Shown here: positions 14,982 to 27,557 of the stretch, in pieces
How the letters are laid out: each line of letters starts with the position of its first letter
Position numbering within the stretch: position 1 is the first letter of the stretch
Source of the DNA: Monarcha castaneiventris obscurior
Lineage: Eukaryota; Chordata; Aves; Passeriformes; Monarchidae
DNA: 64,000 nucleotides
NCBI GenBank assembly: GCA_026261815.1
Contig: JAMPIT010000434.1
Span: 15,497,001-15,561,000, forward strand
Reading direction: 5' to 3'
The notes under the pieces: generated by a model
Database searches by the model: none
Told to the model about the DNA's origin: nothing
Seen by the model: only the letters and a program-made list of their open reading frames with translations
Made by a program: the position numbers and the translations under genes

Positions 14982-15578
14982 TGGCAGAGGATGAATGACT
15001 TTTTCTCACTCCTGGCACTGGGGCTGCCTCAGGAGCCCGGTGTCCTGCACAGGCCTCAGCGAGCTGCCTGCAGTGTCCCTCACTGCTCACGGCCACCGGG
15101 GCTCAGGTTGTGCTGGTCACAGAGCAGGCTCGCTGCCCACAGAGGCCAGCTCAGAGCCCAAAGCCCCAGGAGTGAAGGAGGCCAGAGAGGGTTTCTGTAT
15201 GAATTCCACAGGTTTATTCCCCAGAGGGACAGGGACAGAGAACCAAGGGATCAGGGTTCGTACAACAGGTTTTATACTGGAGTAAGTTGGGGAGGAGCAA
15301 GGGGTAACAACCAATAGGATCACAATATAACAATACACAACAAGCATAACAATAAATCATTTTAGAGCACAGGAGGAAATATAACGAAGCAACCAATGAG
15401 AAAATGACCTGGGGAGAACTTTCTAGATAGAAAAGAGTGGCTTACACTGCAGTGCCACCCTCGGACGTCCCCTCAGACTCTGAGTCACTTGCCCACTGGA
15501 GGGCAAGGACCTGATGGGCACCTGCCTGCCAAAGCCCACTAGTGGGCTGAGCCGCTGCAGCAACTTTTGACATGTACA
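14982..15578 (-). mobile_element. Solo LTR of an endogenous retrovirus
   Basis: Read on the minus strand, a promoter-like region with CCTATTGGTT and CTCATTGGTT (inverted CCAAT motifs) leads to CCAGTATAAAACC at 15271-15276, then AATAAA at 15213-15218, about 55 bp downstream. After that comes a GC-richer U5-like segment. This order (CCAAT, TATA, short R, AATAAA, U5) is that of a retroviral LTR. The ends can be read as TG...CA, and both flanks contain TTCCT, but a clean target-site duplication was not established. No internal retroviral genes are present. Confidence 0.7.
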
Positions 15579-17351
15579 TTCCTCATTTCTGATGATTTCT
15601 AGCCTAAATTTCTGAGAAAAAGCTATTTCTGAATCTTATACACATGCAACCCCCCCACCCCAACAGTAACTGAAAGCCATCAGCAAAGCAATTTCCAGGC
15701 ATATAGACACAGTGGTGGGCTGCAGTAGGAAAGCCTATTGCTAGAGAGCTGCACAAACTTCAGCAATTCAGGGGAGTGCACTGCTGCAAACAGAGCTACC
15801 CCTTCTGAAAGAACACAAAAGCAAGCAAAAGTTATTCTCTCACACTCTGCATCAACCACTCAGTTTGCTGACTTCACAGGGAAACACAGCCATAGCTACA
15901 CCCTTCAAGACATTTTTACAACACTTCATCAATTTCATAGGGACAGCTTCACTTTCAGAAATAATAAATGCAATTTGACTTTTAAAAGAATCACATTTTA
16001 TTAACTGCAAAGCATACCTCTGGATCCAAAACCTGACAAGCTCCCAACCCAAAACTATACCACACAGTACATATGGATTCCTAAAGACTCACAGCATAAA
16101 ATGCAATCTCCCACTGATTTTAGCTTCATCTCATGAGACCTATTTTCCTTTAAATCCTATTTCACCTAATAAAGCCTGATAATGATAAAAAAAAAAAACC
16201 AACCTAACTTAAGAGGTTAGTGAGAGCTTCCTGTAAAAACTGGGAACATGCTACTGCTTTATATAATCACAGAACCATTGTTTCTCCTCTATCAGCTTCT
16301 TGGAACTGAGGACTAAAGGAGAAGGCAGCGGGCAATGGCCTGGCTCCCCACCATGGTACCGCTGAGCCATGGGAAGGGCAGGAGGCTGTCCTCAGAGAGC
16401 CACTCAGGTGGCCCATCTGTGCCCATCTGGGATTCTTCTGGCCGCTTCTCAGGGATGAGATGTGCACAGGAGAAAGAATGGAGAGCATCAAAGGCACCAA
16501 AACATGCATGAGTCTGTGCTTTCCTCAGTGATTGCTTCTACACCATGAAATGCCAGCACAGCCAGCCTGACCTCTGTGCAAGAGAAGGCAATTAAGGAAA
16601 AAGAAAAACAACTAACAGAAATTCTACCTATGATTTAATGAGGTATGTGTGTGAGAGAACATATTTTGAACCATAGGCAATAACTCTTACATCACTCAAA
16701 ATAGGTACCTATAGCCCAGATGTCAATGAAGGTTTTCCAAAAAACAATTACTCAAAATCTCTTTTTAGAGAAAAACCAAGAAGAACTAAACCATCTTTCT
16801 TGTTTTTCAGAGATGCTGTAAGTGGAAAACATGATGATTATATGATGAGCTGTCACTCGGCTACAACCCACTCAGTTCTATTACTGCTTGCTCCAGCTAC
16901 TTTAACATTCAGTCATCTCAGTTACCTTTTATACTCATGGGATGTAAGAATTATCAAATGCCCCTTGTGACACAGGGCTATCCCTGCCCTCAGAGTCCAA
17001 GCTGATTTGATCTCTTTGTGCTTTACTGGAATTTAGGACTGCATTGTGAAAGAGAGTAGGAACCCTGCCTCCGTATCATTTGAATTCCTTCACCACACAC
17101 ATTTTTCTCTGCCCTTCCTTTTGCTATCTAGAAGACTGAGGTTACAGAGTACAGTGCACCATTTGCATATCAAAAGCAGTAGCATTTCACATAAAAATGA
17201 AAAGCAGGCACTTTCCTGGTTTCAGTGACTAAGAGCTCAAGATTTCCTTCCTCTGAATCTGTAACTTCAAATTCAGGTGCAACTCAGTTCATCAGGACTG
17301 GTTCAGATAAATATTTAAAAAATTAAGAAGCTTCCCCACTACCAGTGTTAC
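15579..17351. other. AT-rich non-coding DNA
   Basis: Between the second LTR and the weak exon at 17352. It holds a poly(A) run near 16190 and no supported gene. Confidence 0.55.
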
Positions 17352-17427
17352 CTGATACTTATTTGCCAGAGACATTTTCTTTCCAGACCCTCTTCTTCCG
17401 GAGCAGTTAAAGACTGCACTGCCTTAC
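17352..17427 (-). CDS. Weak candidate 76-nt exon on the minus strand
   Basis: The minus-strand acceptor CTCTTTTGTTCTTTCAG is very good and the donor ATCAG|GTAACA is fair. One frame is open throughout (KAVQSLTAPEEEGLERKCLW, then QISI) and it is phase-compatible with one frame of the 19153-19202 candidate. A separate frame holds ATG TCT CTG GCA after an in-frame stop, so it could equally be a first coding exon. It contains one CpG. Which transcript it belongs to is unknown. Confidence 0.28.
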
Positions 17428-19152
17428 CTGAAAGAACAAAAGAGAAACATGGAAACAAGTTCAAAGATCACAAAGAAACAATTCTTATTTATCTCAATTT
17501 ATATATAACTTGTTTGAATGCTGGATAGTAGTACCTCACTCACTGCACTCACAGGGAGGTTTCAGTATCTTTTTCCAGCTGGCCACCCTGGGCTCAGGTG
17601 TGTCAGATTTTGTTAGCAAAAGAAGCAGAATGACTCTCTGCTCTACCTTACACCGACAAATGAACATACACAAAATATCATTCCAGGTTACTGTAACCCC
17701 ATGCAGAGATAGCAACCTTGCCCTAAGTTTCTACATGGAGGGCCTTTTCTGAAGCAAAATGTTCAAGCCTAGTGTTAACATACACACAAGTTTTTAGTGC
17801 AGGAAAGTGAGCACACCATGAACTCTGACTTGTGACCTTCAACAAGCTCCAAGACACCCAGCCTCGATACTCCATTATTGCACCAGTTTTTCCCAACAGG
17901 AGGCAGAATTGATTCAAGCACAAGCCATACTATCTGCTGAAGTTAACATGCCCCTAATTGTATCACCCTTAACCTTTATGCCCTTGATCAGATCAACTGC
18001 TCTCAACCCAAAACCACCATCCACCCCCGAGAATGCAGGTGGGCAAACGAATACAATACCACAAAGACATTGACAATTCTGTTTCTGAAAAAGACCATTC
18101 CTGCACCTTAACAGGGGTGTACAGCCTCGTACCTGGCATGCCACAGACAGGTGAGACTAAAGATACAAGCCATGGTATCCTCCTGAGGGACAATAACTGG
18201 CCATCTCTGTGTTGTTCCCCTGCCCGTTTTACTGATGGTTATGTACATCAGGTAGGTGAGTGCAAAATGGTTCCAAAACGGGTAAGAGAAAGATGCAATC
18301 ATGTCCCCTCTCCCCTCTAACATGACTGTGAGATGTGACATCAATTTTAATGACTTCCTTGCCTAGAAACGTACCTGGCCACCCACACACGTAGACAGAG
18401 CGATGAGGTGGGAACGGAGAATGAATGACTCAGAGAAATCCCAGCTGTTTACCACAGTGTCTCACTACTCCCAACACCAACAGCAGTGGGTGGTGCTCGA
18501 GCTGTCCTTGACCCTGCCAAATCCCTCTTCCACTGCTTCCCACCATTAGAAATGTTGATGTGTTTCCAAGTCCTACGATGAATGCATCACCAATTTCCTG
18601 AGGAAGATCTATCTGCTTCAGATGGTTTAAAAGAAAAAATAGGCAATTCTCATGCTCAGGAGAATCATGCTATAGTATGAGTACACTGGACTACACGTTC
18701 CTTTGACCTGTTTATCATTCACTACTCACCTAAAACACTTGTTAAATCCTCAGAGATATCTGATTTATTTCCCTATATGTCTTCAATTAGAGTCAGATCA
18801 TTTAAAGAAACTGCACTGGATCAGAAACACGACCAGTATTTAAAATCAGTCTCAGGAAACTTCCTTCCATTTTCCATCTATTTTTTACTTAAAGCACACA
18901 GTGCAATGGCAAACCCATTAAACACAGAAGTGTTTATGAGTACATTGCTGTTTGCATAGGAATCTTAATATTAATCTCCTTTCTTTTAAAAAATGTTACC
19001 AAATCCTCAGACACATTTCTGTACTAAAGCTCTGTGCCTCACATGAAGCCAGTCCTGTCAGGACCATGTCTGAAGAGTGAAGGATCAGAACAGTGGATGC
19101 ATAAAGACACTACTGACATCACTCCTTTAACCCTTCCAGGATTACCACTCAC

Positions 19153-19202
19153 CTGAAATGCCATGTCCTTTATTGCCCTTTGAGTGGTAAAAGGGAGACC
19201 TC
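19153..19202 (-). CDS. Weak candidate 50-nt exon on the minus strand
   Basis: The minus-strand acceptor is TTGCACTTCTAG and the donor is TTCAG|GTGAGTGG. Two frames are open (GLPFTTQRAIKDMAFQ or RSPFYHSKGNKGHGIS). In phase 0, the frame left by 22677-22733, it ends after ten residues with TAA. So either it is terminal, it belongs to another isoform, or it is not an exon. Confidence 0.22.
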
Positions 19203-22200
19203 CTAGAAGTGCAAGTTTGCCTTGGCTGGTGAATTCATGCATCTTATGGTGAATACTTCTGTCTTAAATTGTTGCCAAAGCAGACACTTAATTTGATAAT
19301 TATTCGGAGAAAACTACACCCATCTTTCTACAAGGACTCATTTTTGTGGGTTCTAGATCTGTGCTGATTCTTCCAAGACCCTGAAAAGATGACATCCTGC
19401 ACACTGGGTGTTCAGTAACCTGGGTTCCCCAGTCTGACTGCACCTGTCTGGTTGGAGACAAGTTTGAGAAAAGCAGCCATGTTCCAATACATTAGTCCTG
19501 CTCTCTGGCAGTCTACACTAAACACTAATGAAAGAAAAGGATTTTCCTATAAAATTGCATGAACTGGGAAGAGATAAAAGGCACACAGAACATAAGTAAG
19601 TACAGACACCTGGCAAAGACCAATGTGATCTAAGGTAGGTTGGAAAACCGCTGGCAAGTCCACAAGAATAATCACAGTCAAACCAAGGCTGACTGGATAC
19701 GCATGTGTTAGGAGTGAGCATTTCTCACAGCTCTATTTCTCATGAAGCATGGAGAAGAAACTTAAAATTCTCAATTCCAACAACATATAAAAACCTCTTT
19801 AAAAAAATCCTAATTCAGCTGTCAAAACTCTCTTTTGTGTCCAGCACCGTCTTCAGTGCAATCCTGCCTTTCTGCTTGCCTGATGTATTCAGAGGCTGTT
19901 GCTGGAGTCACTTCCTCTTGTCTGTCCTATTTAACTAATGCAATTCAAGAGAATAAAATAAACTATTTCTGCAATAGCAGGAAGGCACATGGTGAACTGT
20001 GGAATACCAAATCTACCAATTCACTTTATTCAGTGGATACAAATTTTACCCATAATACTTCTCTGTAACTGACTGACACTAAAACAGAACAAATAATTCA
20101 GTAATCACACCTGCACCCAGAACAGTCTGTCTTGTTCAGAACTGAGGTCATCCAGAGAGGGGAATTTGCAGTGCAGCTGCTGTACTTTACATAAACACAG
20201 AGCTTCCATGGAAATTTGAATGCTTGCTTCTCACCCCTCCTCCCTTTTCTTTTTTAATATAATTTTCCTATACTATTTGGAAAACTGTAAATTTTGTGGG
20301 CAGCTATGGGGTTTTTCCTAATTTGAAAATGAAATACATCAAAAAATTATTTTCTCTTGTAAACGACAGAACTGTCTGATGATTTTAGTATGATATTAAC
20401 AGAAAGTCCTCAACTATTTTTATAGCATAAGAAACAAAATTTTAAACTGCCTAACTCTACTTTTTTCAAAAGCAGGCAAGACAGAATTTTAAAGGAGAAA
20501 TGCCCAACATTTTAGATTAAGTGTTCCAAGCTGAGTTTAATGCTTACATGGTTATAGAGTTTCACTGGCAAAATGACCCAGGATGCACTCACTACTTTAC
20601 CATGCCAAGTTCCTCTCCAAAAATTACCCTCCTCCTCCACACTTTTATTAAGCTAAATAGAATAGTTATTGTTATTTCTCATGTGCTAAATCAATATTAT
20701 TTTCACAACACCCTTAATGGTTCACTTTTATTAAGGGCATTCCCCAGTACACATCATCCCAGTCCTTGTGAAAGCCACATTCTAAACATTTCTCAAACCA
20801 TGCTGGTAAAGTATGAAATTCAGATGTGATGTACAGGATAACCAATCTTACACTGCTAGTTACCATCTACCAGAGATAGTAAAAAGTTCTGCAACACATG
20901 TTTACTAAACCCCCAGAAAACTTCATTACAGTATCTATATGTTCATATATCATTAACCTACATCAAAACATATTCAAGCTCTCATTTGCCAAAGAGCCCT
21001 GTAAGGGTGCAGAGCCTTATTTACGCATGCTCCTGAAACAAACTGTTAAAAGGTAAATAACAGATGTTTCAGTATCAGCCAGTCTAGGTGTTCAAACTGA
21101 GCCCCAGTCCCCCACTGCAGCAAGCTGGGAACCCTCCTTCAATAAGCATTCTTAGTAGGACCCATTCAAATTCTCATATATATTGGCAGAATAAGCAGGA
21201 AGTTCAATAACAAAAAAAGGAAGTATATTTGCACATTTCAATGCATTAAAATAATGCAGGACTTCCATTCTTCTCTATTCAAGTTCCTGTGTATGTGTAA
21301 AAGATGAAGAAGCAAAATTTTCCATTTAAACTACAGATTGTGTTAGAAACAGCATCAGAAGATGAAAATGTCTCTGCCAGTCCAGCTGAACATCATCTAG
21401 TCAACTGTTATAAAAGGTACTTACTGAAATGAGTGGCACAATCATCATTCCTTCAATAACAAAGAATCCTCTCTGAAGCTAAAAAAATTACAACATGGTT
21501 GTTTTGCACTTTTACTAAGTGTTCTTGCATTACATCAGCTTTTGCATCAAAGCTGGTAGTGCAAAGAGGAAAGCAAAGCCCATTTTATGAACTGATGTAA
21601 TCAAGCCTAGCATCTCTCTGGGGTTTTTTGTTCCTCTGGTCACAATGACATCAGCCTACTCTGCCTGTTCAGTAGTGGAGAGCAATGACAGTTCTTCACC
21701 TCTTCTCACACATTTCTCTATTCTTTTCCTCCTGCTTGTACATCCTGTCACATTAAGAGCCACTTGCATTTCAATGGGACACAAAACAACACTTGCCTCA
21801 AATCCCTCTCCTCACTCCCTTCCTCAGTGTTTCCACCTGTCAAAGACAACATCAAAACTTGGCTTGAGAAAGTGGAAAGAGGGGAAAGAGAAATCTCAGG
21901 CACATCTAAGCACATCTAAACACTGTAAAGTGGGCCATGAATTTACAGTGTGGATCCCCCACTGATCAAGTAATAGGCATATGTTAAGTGCAGCAGAACC
22001 TGCCACAAACAGAGCTGACCTGCAAAGGTTCTGAAGCTGTTTGCCTGCCCCATGGCACGGGAGATGTTTAATTGGCACCCACAGACACCCACGCTGCAGT
22101 TCCAGGAACAGCTTGGTGCTCCCAGCATCCTCCTTTGCATGGGGCCAGATGTGCTTCAAAAGGCTCCTACAAACTCATGCAAGTAACTCTGCTTTTCTGA

Positions 22201-22676
22201 ATCAGTTTCTACGCCTGTAAAATGAGAGTAATTATACTAATCTTAAAAAGAACTTAACAGCAACTGAAGAGAAGTTGATTCACTTGCCATCGACATAATC
22301 CAGCCCTGGAATTCCCCATCTAATTAATTCTCTCATCTGAGACACAACATCTAGGCCAGAATACATTAAAGAAAATATATTTACACATGGAAAGTACTGT
22401 AAGGCTTAGTGACAAATGCGATCTGTTACTGAAGCCTACCAGCAAACACACAGCACATTTTGTAAATTTTCCTACTAAGAATTTTCTTGGATCTGTTCTG
22501 CTATGTAGCACACAAACATGTATCTGCACAGTAGTTGGTATCAAAACTCATCTAAAAAGATGAAAAAATATCTACCATCAGACCAACCAACCTATTAACC
22601 AAACAATCCCCCAATCTCCACTTCTTCCATGTTTTCAACTACTAGGAGAAACTAATAAAAACAATTTTTTTTTTAC
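19203..22676. other. Intron-like AT-rich DNA
   Basis: No supported gene or repeat. Open frames here are short and without recognisable motifs. Confidence 0.5.
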
Positions 22677-22733
22677 CTTTTCCACTGAATTAGATCTTTT
22701 GCAAGGTTTAAGGAAGACAACATTATGGAGCAC
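22677..22733 (-). CDS. Possible 57-nt exon on the minus strand
   Basis: The minus-strand acceptor is TTATTGCAGTTTGCATTAG and the donor is GAAAAG|GTAAAA. In phase 0 it encodes VLHNVVFLKPCKRSNSVEK, and this frame would continue both the 43494-43511 and the 27461-27557 candidates. Two frames are open, so the coding evidence is modest. A 10-nt-longer version using the upstream CAG is also open in a different frame. Confidence 0.35.
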
Positions 22734-25700
22734 CTAATGCAAACTGCAATAAATGTAGCCTTGCCATAGATTGAAAAAATTAAATGTCATGCTGGATAGT
22801 TACGTACATAAGATTATCACAGATTTCTTTTGTTATCTCCTTCATATATTCTTCAGCTGAAGTCAGAGAAATAATTTCCATATTTTCCATTATAAAATGT
22901 AGACAATAAGAAAAATATGATTCTCTGTAGCTGAACTGCCTACTTCAATCCCTAGAACTGATTTTTAATTGCCAACTGTCCTACCCATTAATATAAAGGA
23001 GCACAATCCCCCTCCATCTGCTATATTTTTTGAGCATCTTACCAAGTAACACGCAAAGAAATGTGCAAATATTTTAACAATGAGAAGTCAAATGCATCAG
23101 AATAAAGGCATTATAAATATAAAAAATACAAGTGAGTTTTTGTGGACAGAAAGAAAATGTTATGCATACATTAAAATGTATATAGATATTACATGTTTAT
23201 AGAATCTACATGTTTATAGAATCTATATATATTATATATATAATATATATGTATCTATACTGCATCTATGTTATCTATTTGTCTATGTATAACGGATATA
23301 TTTATATAGACATAAACATACATACTTTTCTCTCTAGATTATATAGATCTCTTAACTAACATCAACTACCACCGATTTTTTTCCCCACTTGGGAGAAGCA
23401 GTCAGTTTAAAACAGAGAACTTGATATACATTTATCCCTAACCCTATGGTAAGCCATGCAATTAGAGCCTAAAGGATTTATTTAATATTCTTCTTACTAG
23501 CAGCTGACAGACATCTGACAACACAGAAATGTAACATTTCATTTAATTTATCCACAGGCTGATTTCACTGAGCCCCAGATGTTTTAGCAGAAGAAAGAGA
23601 AAGACATTCCACATTTTTACAGTGGGGGATGGGAAATTTGTTTACAACAAATGGCCCTTGCTTTAATAATTTCTATCAAAAATTAAGAGGCATTAATTTT
23701 AAAAAAAAATCATAAGTGGTACTCCATTCTTGGTTCATTAGCTTGCTTGTCTCTTCTTTTTTTTTATTATTGTGTGTGTTAAGGCACCACATGTGAAAGA
23801 AACCAGTATGAAATTTTCTAGAGGACATTCCATATTATGCCTTAAACTTATCATCATATCAATTCTTCTCCCTCTAGCAGAAAGAAGGCAAATTACAACA
23901 GAAGACAAGTAGCTCTTTCTAGTGTCCTATCACATGCATGAAGCAATATATAATAAAATGCAACGAGAAAAAATTACAATGGTCCCTAAAATGATCGTAA
24001 GGTGATTATGTTCCATTTCACTTCACAAGCCTTCCAGAAGGATTGATTTCATGCCTCTATTTAACCTGCAATATCTTAAGAAATTCTTCATAGGGTTTTC
24101 CCCAGACAGGACACAGCACACTGCGACAGAGGTGGAAATGACAAGAGGCAGAGTCTGTAACAACCCCAGCTTCCCCCAGCCCTCGCAGGGGGTCAGATGG
24201 ACCTGTCACACGTCCTGCTGGCAGTGAGAGAGGTAACACTGCCAGGTGTCTTGAACTCGATCCCATGCGGGTTTGTTCCTTTGCCAGTTGCATCCAAAGT
24301 GCCTGTCATTACTATCAGGGGAACCAGCCATTTACAGAAGCACTTTTGAAGCACCTGAGACTGCACCCGTGAAGTCTGTCAAATAACTAAAGACAACATT
24401 TCAAAATACACTCATTTGCTATAGTGTTAGACAAAGTAAAGAGCTCTGAACCCCTGCACAAAGGTCAAAGCAGAGAACAAAATCCTGGGTAGAACTACAG
24501 ATCAAAGTGATTCAAACACAATGAGAAGATGCAAGTTACATGTAATTTAAGGAAGCTCAACTTTTCAACATAACAGCTTGGCCAATAGCAGAAATCTATC
24601 AGAAACTACACTGAGTCTGATGGTCAGTATTAACTTTAAAGGTAATTAATTAAGCTCTTTTTGTACTTGTTTGTTAAATTGCATTTTGTCTGAAATGCAT
24701 ATTGTGAGCAAGACAGTTGGAGAATGATGAGTAATGGGCTGTTTACAAAAAACCAGATAGTGCAATATAAAATGACGATTGCCTCATAATATAGCTATTA
24801 CCATAGTCTATAGAAGAAGAAAGTATCTATATCCTCACTACAAGTGACTGAATACTGCTCAAGGACAAAGCATTTCCAAGGTTTACCTGGCAATGTTTCC
24901 TCAGGACTACCTTTCATTGAAAGAAAAATAACCCTGTATGTTAGTTAGAAGAGTAATCCTTTATGTTGTCAGCTGGCTAATGAAGAATCACATAAACAGC
25001 AACTTAAATATAATTTGTAAACCTCAGCAAAATAGGCCATCCTTCTAGCAAAAACAAAGATGTTCCATAGTGATATTGGCAGAGCATCTTTACATATGAA
25101 TAAAACAGAAGTGCATCCAGAGTGCACACAGGCCAACACTCAACAGAAAGTCAACAGAACTGCCTATAATCGCCAACTGAGCAACTGTGTCACTGACTGC
25201 AGGGACACTGGGCAGCACAGGAGAAAACCAGCCCCAATTTCAGCAGTCAGAAAATACAATGGGGCTTACAGCTGGAAGGGAATTGAGCAATAGCTGGAGA
25301 CAAAACAGTGCAACTGACCATAAATAAGAGTTTCGAGTACTACGGAGTCCCAGCATTATTATTCTAAATTGCATAAAAGAGAGGGCATTGCTGTTTTAAA
25401 AAAACTTCCATGTAACAAAACTGTAGCAGTGCCTGGCAAAATGAGCTCTGATCTTCAACAAGGTACATCTGTGACGTATGTTAATTGGAATATTTCCCAC
25501 TGAGACACAAACTGAAACAGAAAAACCCACCGTAAGAGGAGGATGAGATACCTAATACAGAAGATGAGAAAACAAAATCTCTTTGTTGTCTTTCACTCTC
25601 TTTTCAGATACTCATTTACCAAAGATGTCAAACAGATAATATGCCAAGGCAGCAACACTGCAGGAAAGGGATACCACATCCTAACCTCCTGCTCTGTAAC

Positions 25701-27460
25701 TCTGTTACATGTGGGGCATCCTAAGGATTGAGTTACAGTTCAATCTTTAAATGGAACAGAAAAGCTTTTAATACACTACGCAAAACAATAACCTAATTAA
25801 CACTCGAGCAGACGTGAGGACACACTGTAGATCATCATTGCAACAGCATTTTCAAAAGTCATAAATAGCTTCAACAAAGAGCCAGCTGAGCTACACTTTG
25901 TATAGGATAGCCAGATTTTCCTCGTCTGGTGCTGCTCAGGGCAGACCAAGTATTTCAGAACAAGAAACCAAGAACAGGGATCCCAAATCGCACTCACAAT
26001 TTGCACTGTGCTTCTCAAGAATCTGTGGAGGTTTTTCCAGATAAAACAGGTTTCTAGATTAACATGCACTTTTTTCCCCATCTCTAAATCACATCTCTGC
26101 AATTACTCATGTAACAGGGTAAAGACTGGCTTGGTCCATCTGCTGCCTACTGCAGTGTGGTCCCTTCCCCACCCCCATTATCTCTAGTTAGGTTCTCCAG
26201 AAGCTGATGCACTGGAAATTGAATATGGGAAGAAAGCTTTAATTACGTCTTGCATTGCCATTTTTGATTTTCCAGTCAGAAAACAAACCGAGTATTTAGG
26301 TCAGACAGGACGCCAAGTTCTGTCTCAGGCAAGCTGGATTTCTCTGCCATGTGCAAATCACTCCTCCTGCACATCTGTGGTACATCTGAGCTGAACACAT
26401 GCTGTCCACACATCTAGGATTTCTCTGCATCTCTAGAGGAACTGTGACTCCAACTGAATGTCCCATGGCTTGATTAGAGTCACTACAGGAATTCCCAGGC
26501 AATCATCCAAAGGCCTCACAAAGCACTCAGACAAGAACCAATCTCACACAAGTGCCAGACACAGAAACCCACAGAAGCCCAGAGAACAAATCACTGAAGC
26601 AGGACAGAAAGCCCTTCTTTGGTAGAGGCTGAACTTCCTTAGAACTGGTCATTCTGACACTGGCTTCAAGAGGCAAGAATTATCATTCTAGGGATATCAA
26701 AATCCTCAGAACACAGACAGCAAAATTCACTATATTACAATGCTACTTTTATTGGTTTTAATTTCCCTAAAACTTAGAAACTTTTGTCTGTGTTTACCAA
26801 GAAAACAAAATAAAACCACTTTTCCTCTATAGCTTCATCCTCAAAAATAAATAATGCAATGTAGTCAATATTCTCCAGATCCTTTGGAAATTCTCACTCT
26901 AGTTAAATGTTGTTTTATTGCTGAAGCAGATATTGACCAATATTCCAAGACAGAGGGAGCTCCCTGTTCAGATTATCTCCATCTCCCTTATAAGAACATT
27001 TTCTAACCACAGGAGGGCAATTCCGGCTGGAGAAGGAAAAAAGCCCTACCACCTTTCATAAGGGATTTGTTGTCTAGATCAGCTTAAGGGTGTACATCTG
27101 TATACCACAGACTTTATGAATACTGTCAACACCACAGCAAAAACAAAATTCTGCTTCTGTAACTGCATGTTCCATCTGAGACATCAAGAAGAAATCATAA
27201 TTTCAATTCTATGACCTGTTTATAGGGACAAAACAAACATTATAAATAATACTAGCCAAAGACACCGAACACTGACTCCCTCTCTTGTAACCAGAACAGA
27301 GGGGTGCCATCTTAGGAACAAACATTGAAGAGATGTCTGGGGAGAAACTGAACTAAACAGTTCTTCCCTAAAATATATGAATGTCTCCAGAGGACCAGGA
27401 AAAAAGCTTTTAAAATGTAACCTGAAACAAGATTTTTGCTGAATTAGTGTAAATTCTTAC
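22734..27460. other. Intron-like AT-rich DNA
   Basis: Contains the TA-rich repeat at 23.2 kb. A GC-richer patch at 24.1-24.3 kb has possible plus-strand splice borders (CCCTCGCAG acceptor, GAGAG|GTAACA donor) but two open frames and no partners. Nothing else is supported. Confidence 0.5.
23185..23262. repeat. Imperfect TA-rich repeat with a duplicated motif
   Basis: A direct duplication of ACATGTTTATAGAATCTA (at about 23192 and 23209) runs into interrupted TATATA runs with several short palindromes. The wider stretch to 23320 keeps repeating TATCTAT and TATGTAT-type words. It is an AT-rich simple-sequence region. Confidence 0.85.
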
Positions 27461-27557
27461 GGTCTTCCGCCGGAGCAGCTGTCTGGGCAGGGCTTTTACA
27501 ACCCACCCCAGTACATGCAGCCTCATGGTTTTAGCTACATTTCCCATCTCTGCTTTC
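27461..27557 (-). CDS. Possible 97-nt exon on the minus strand
   Basis: The minus-strand donor AGACC|GTAAGAA is strong and the acceptor TACTTGTTAG is mediocre. One frame is open: a single base, then KAEMGNVAKTMRLHVLGWVV and KALPRQLLRRKT, ending in phase 0. The stretch keeps two CpGs, unusual against its AT-rich surroundings, which favours exon status. It does not join directly to the 43494-43511 exon (phase mismatch), so another exon would be needed between, or it belongs to a different transcript. Not recognised. Confidence 0.35.

Noticed and set aside
23185..23330. Repeated short AT words that could suggest a CRISPR-like or regulatory array
   Set aside because: They are simple-sequence TA-rich repeats without constant repeat and spacer structure.
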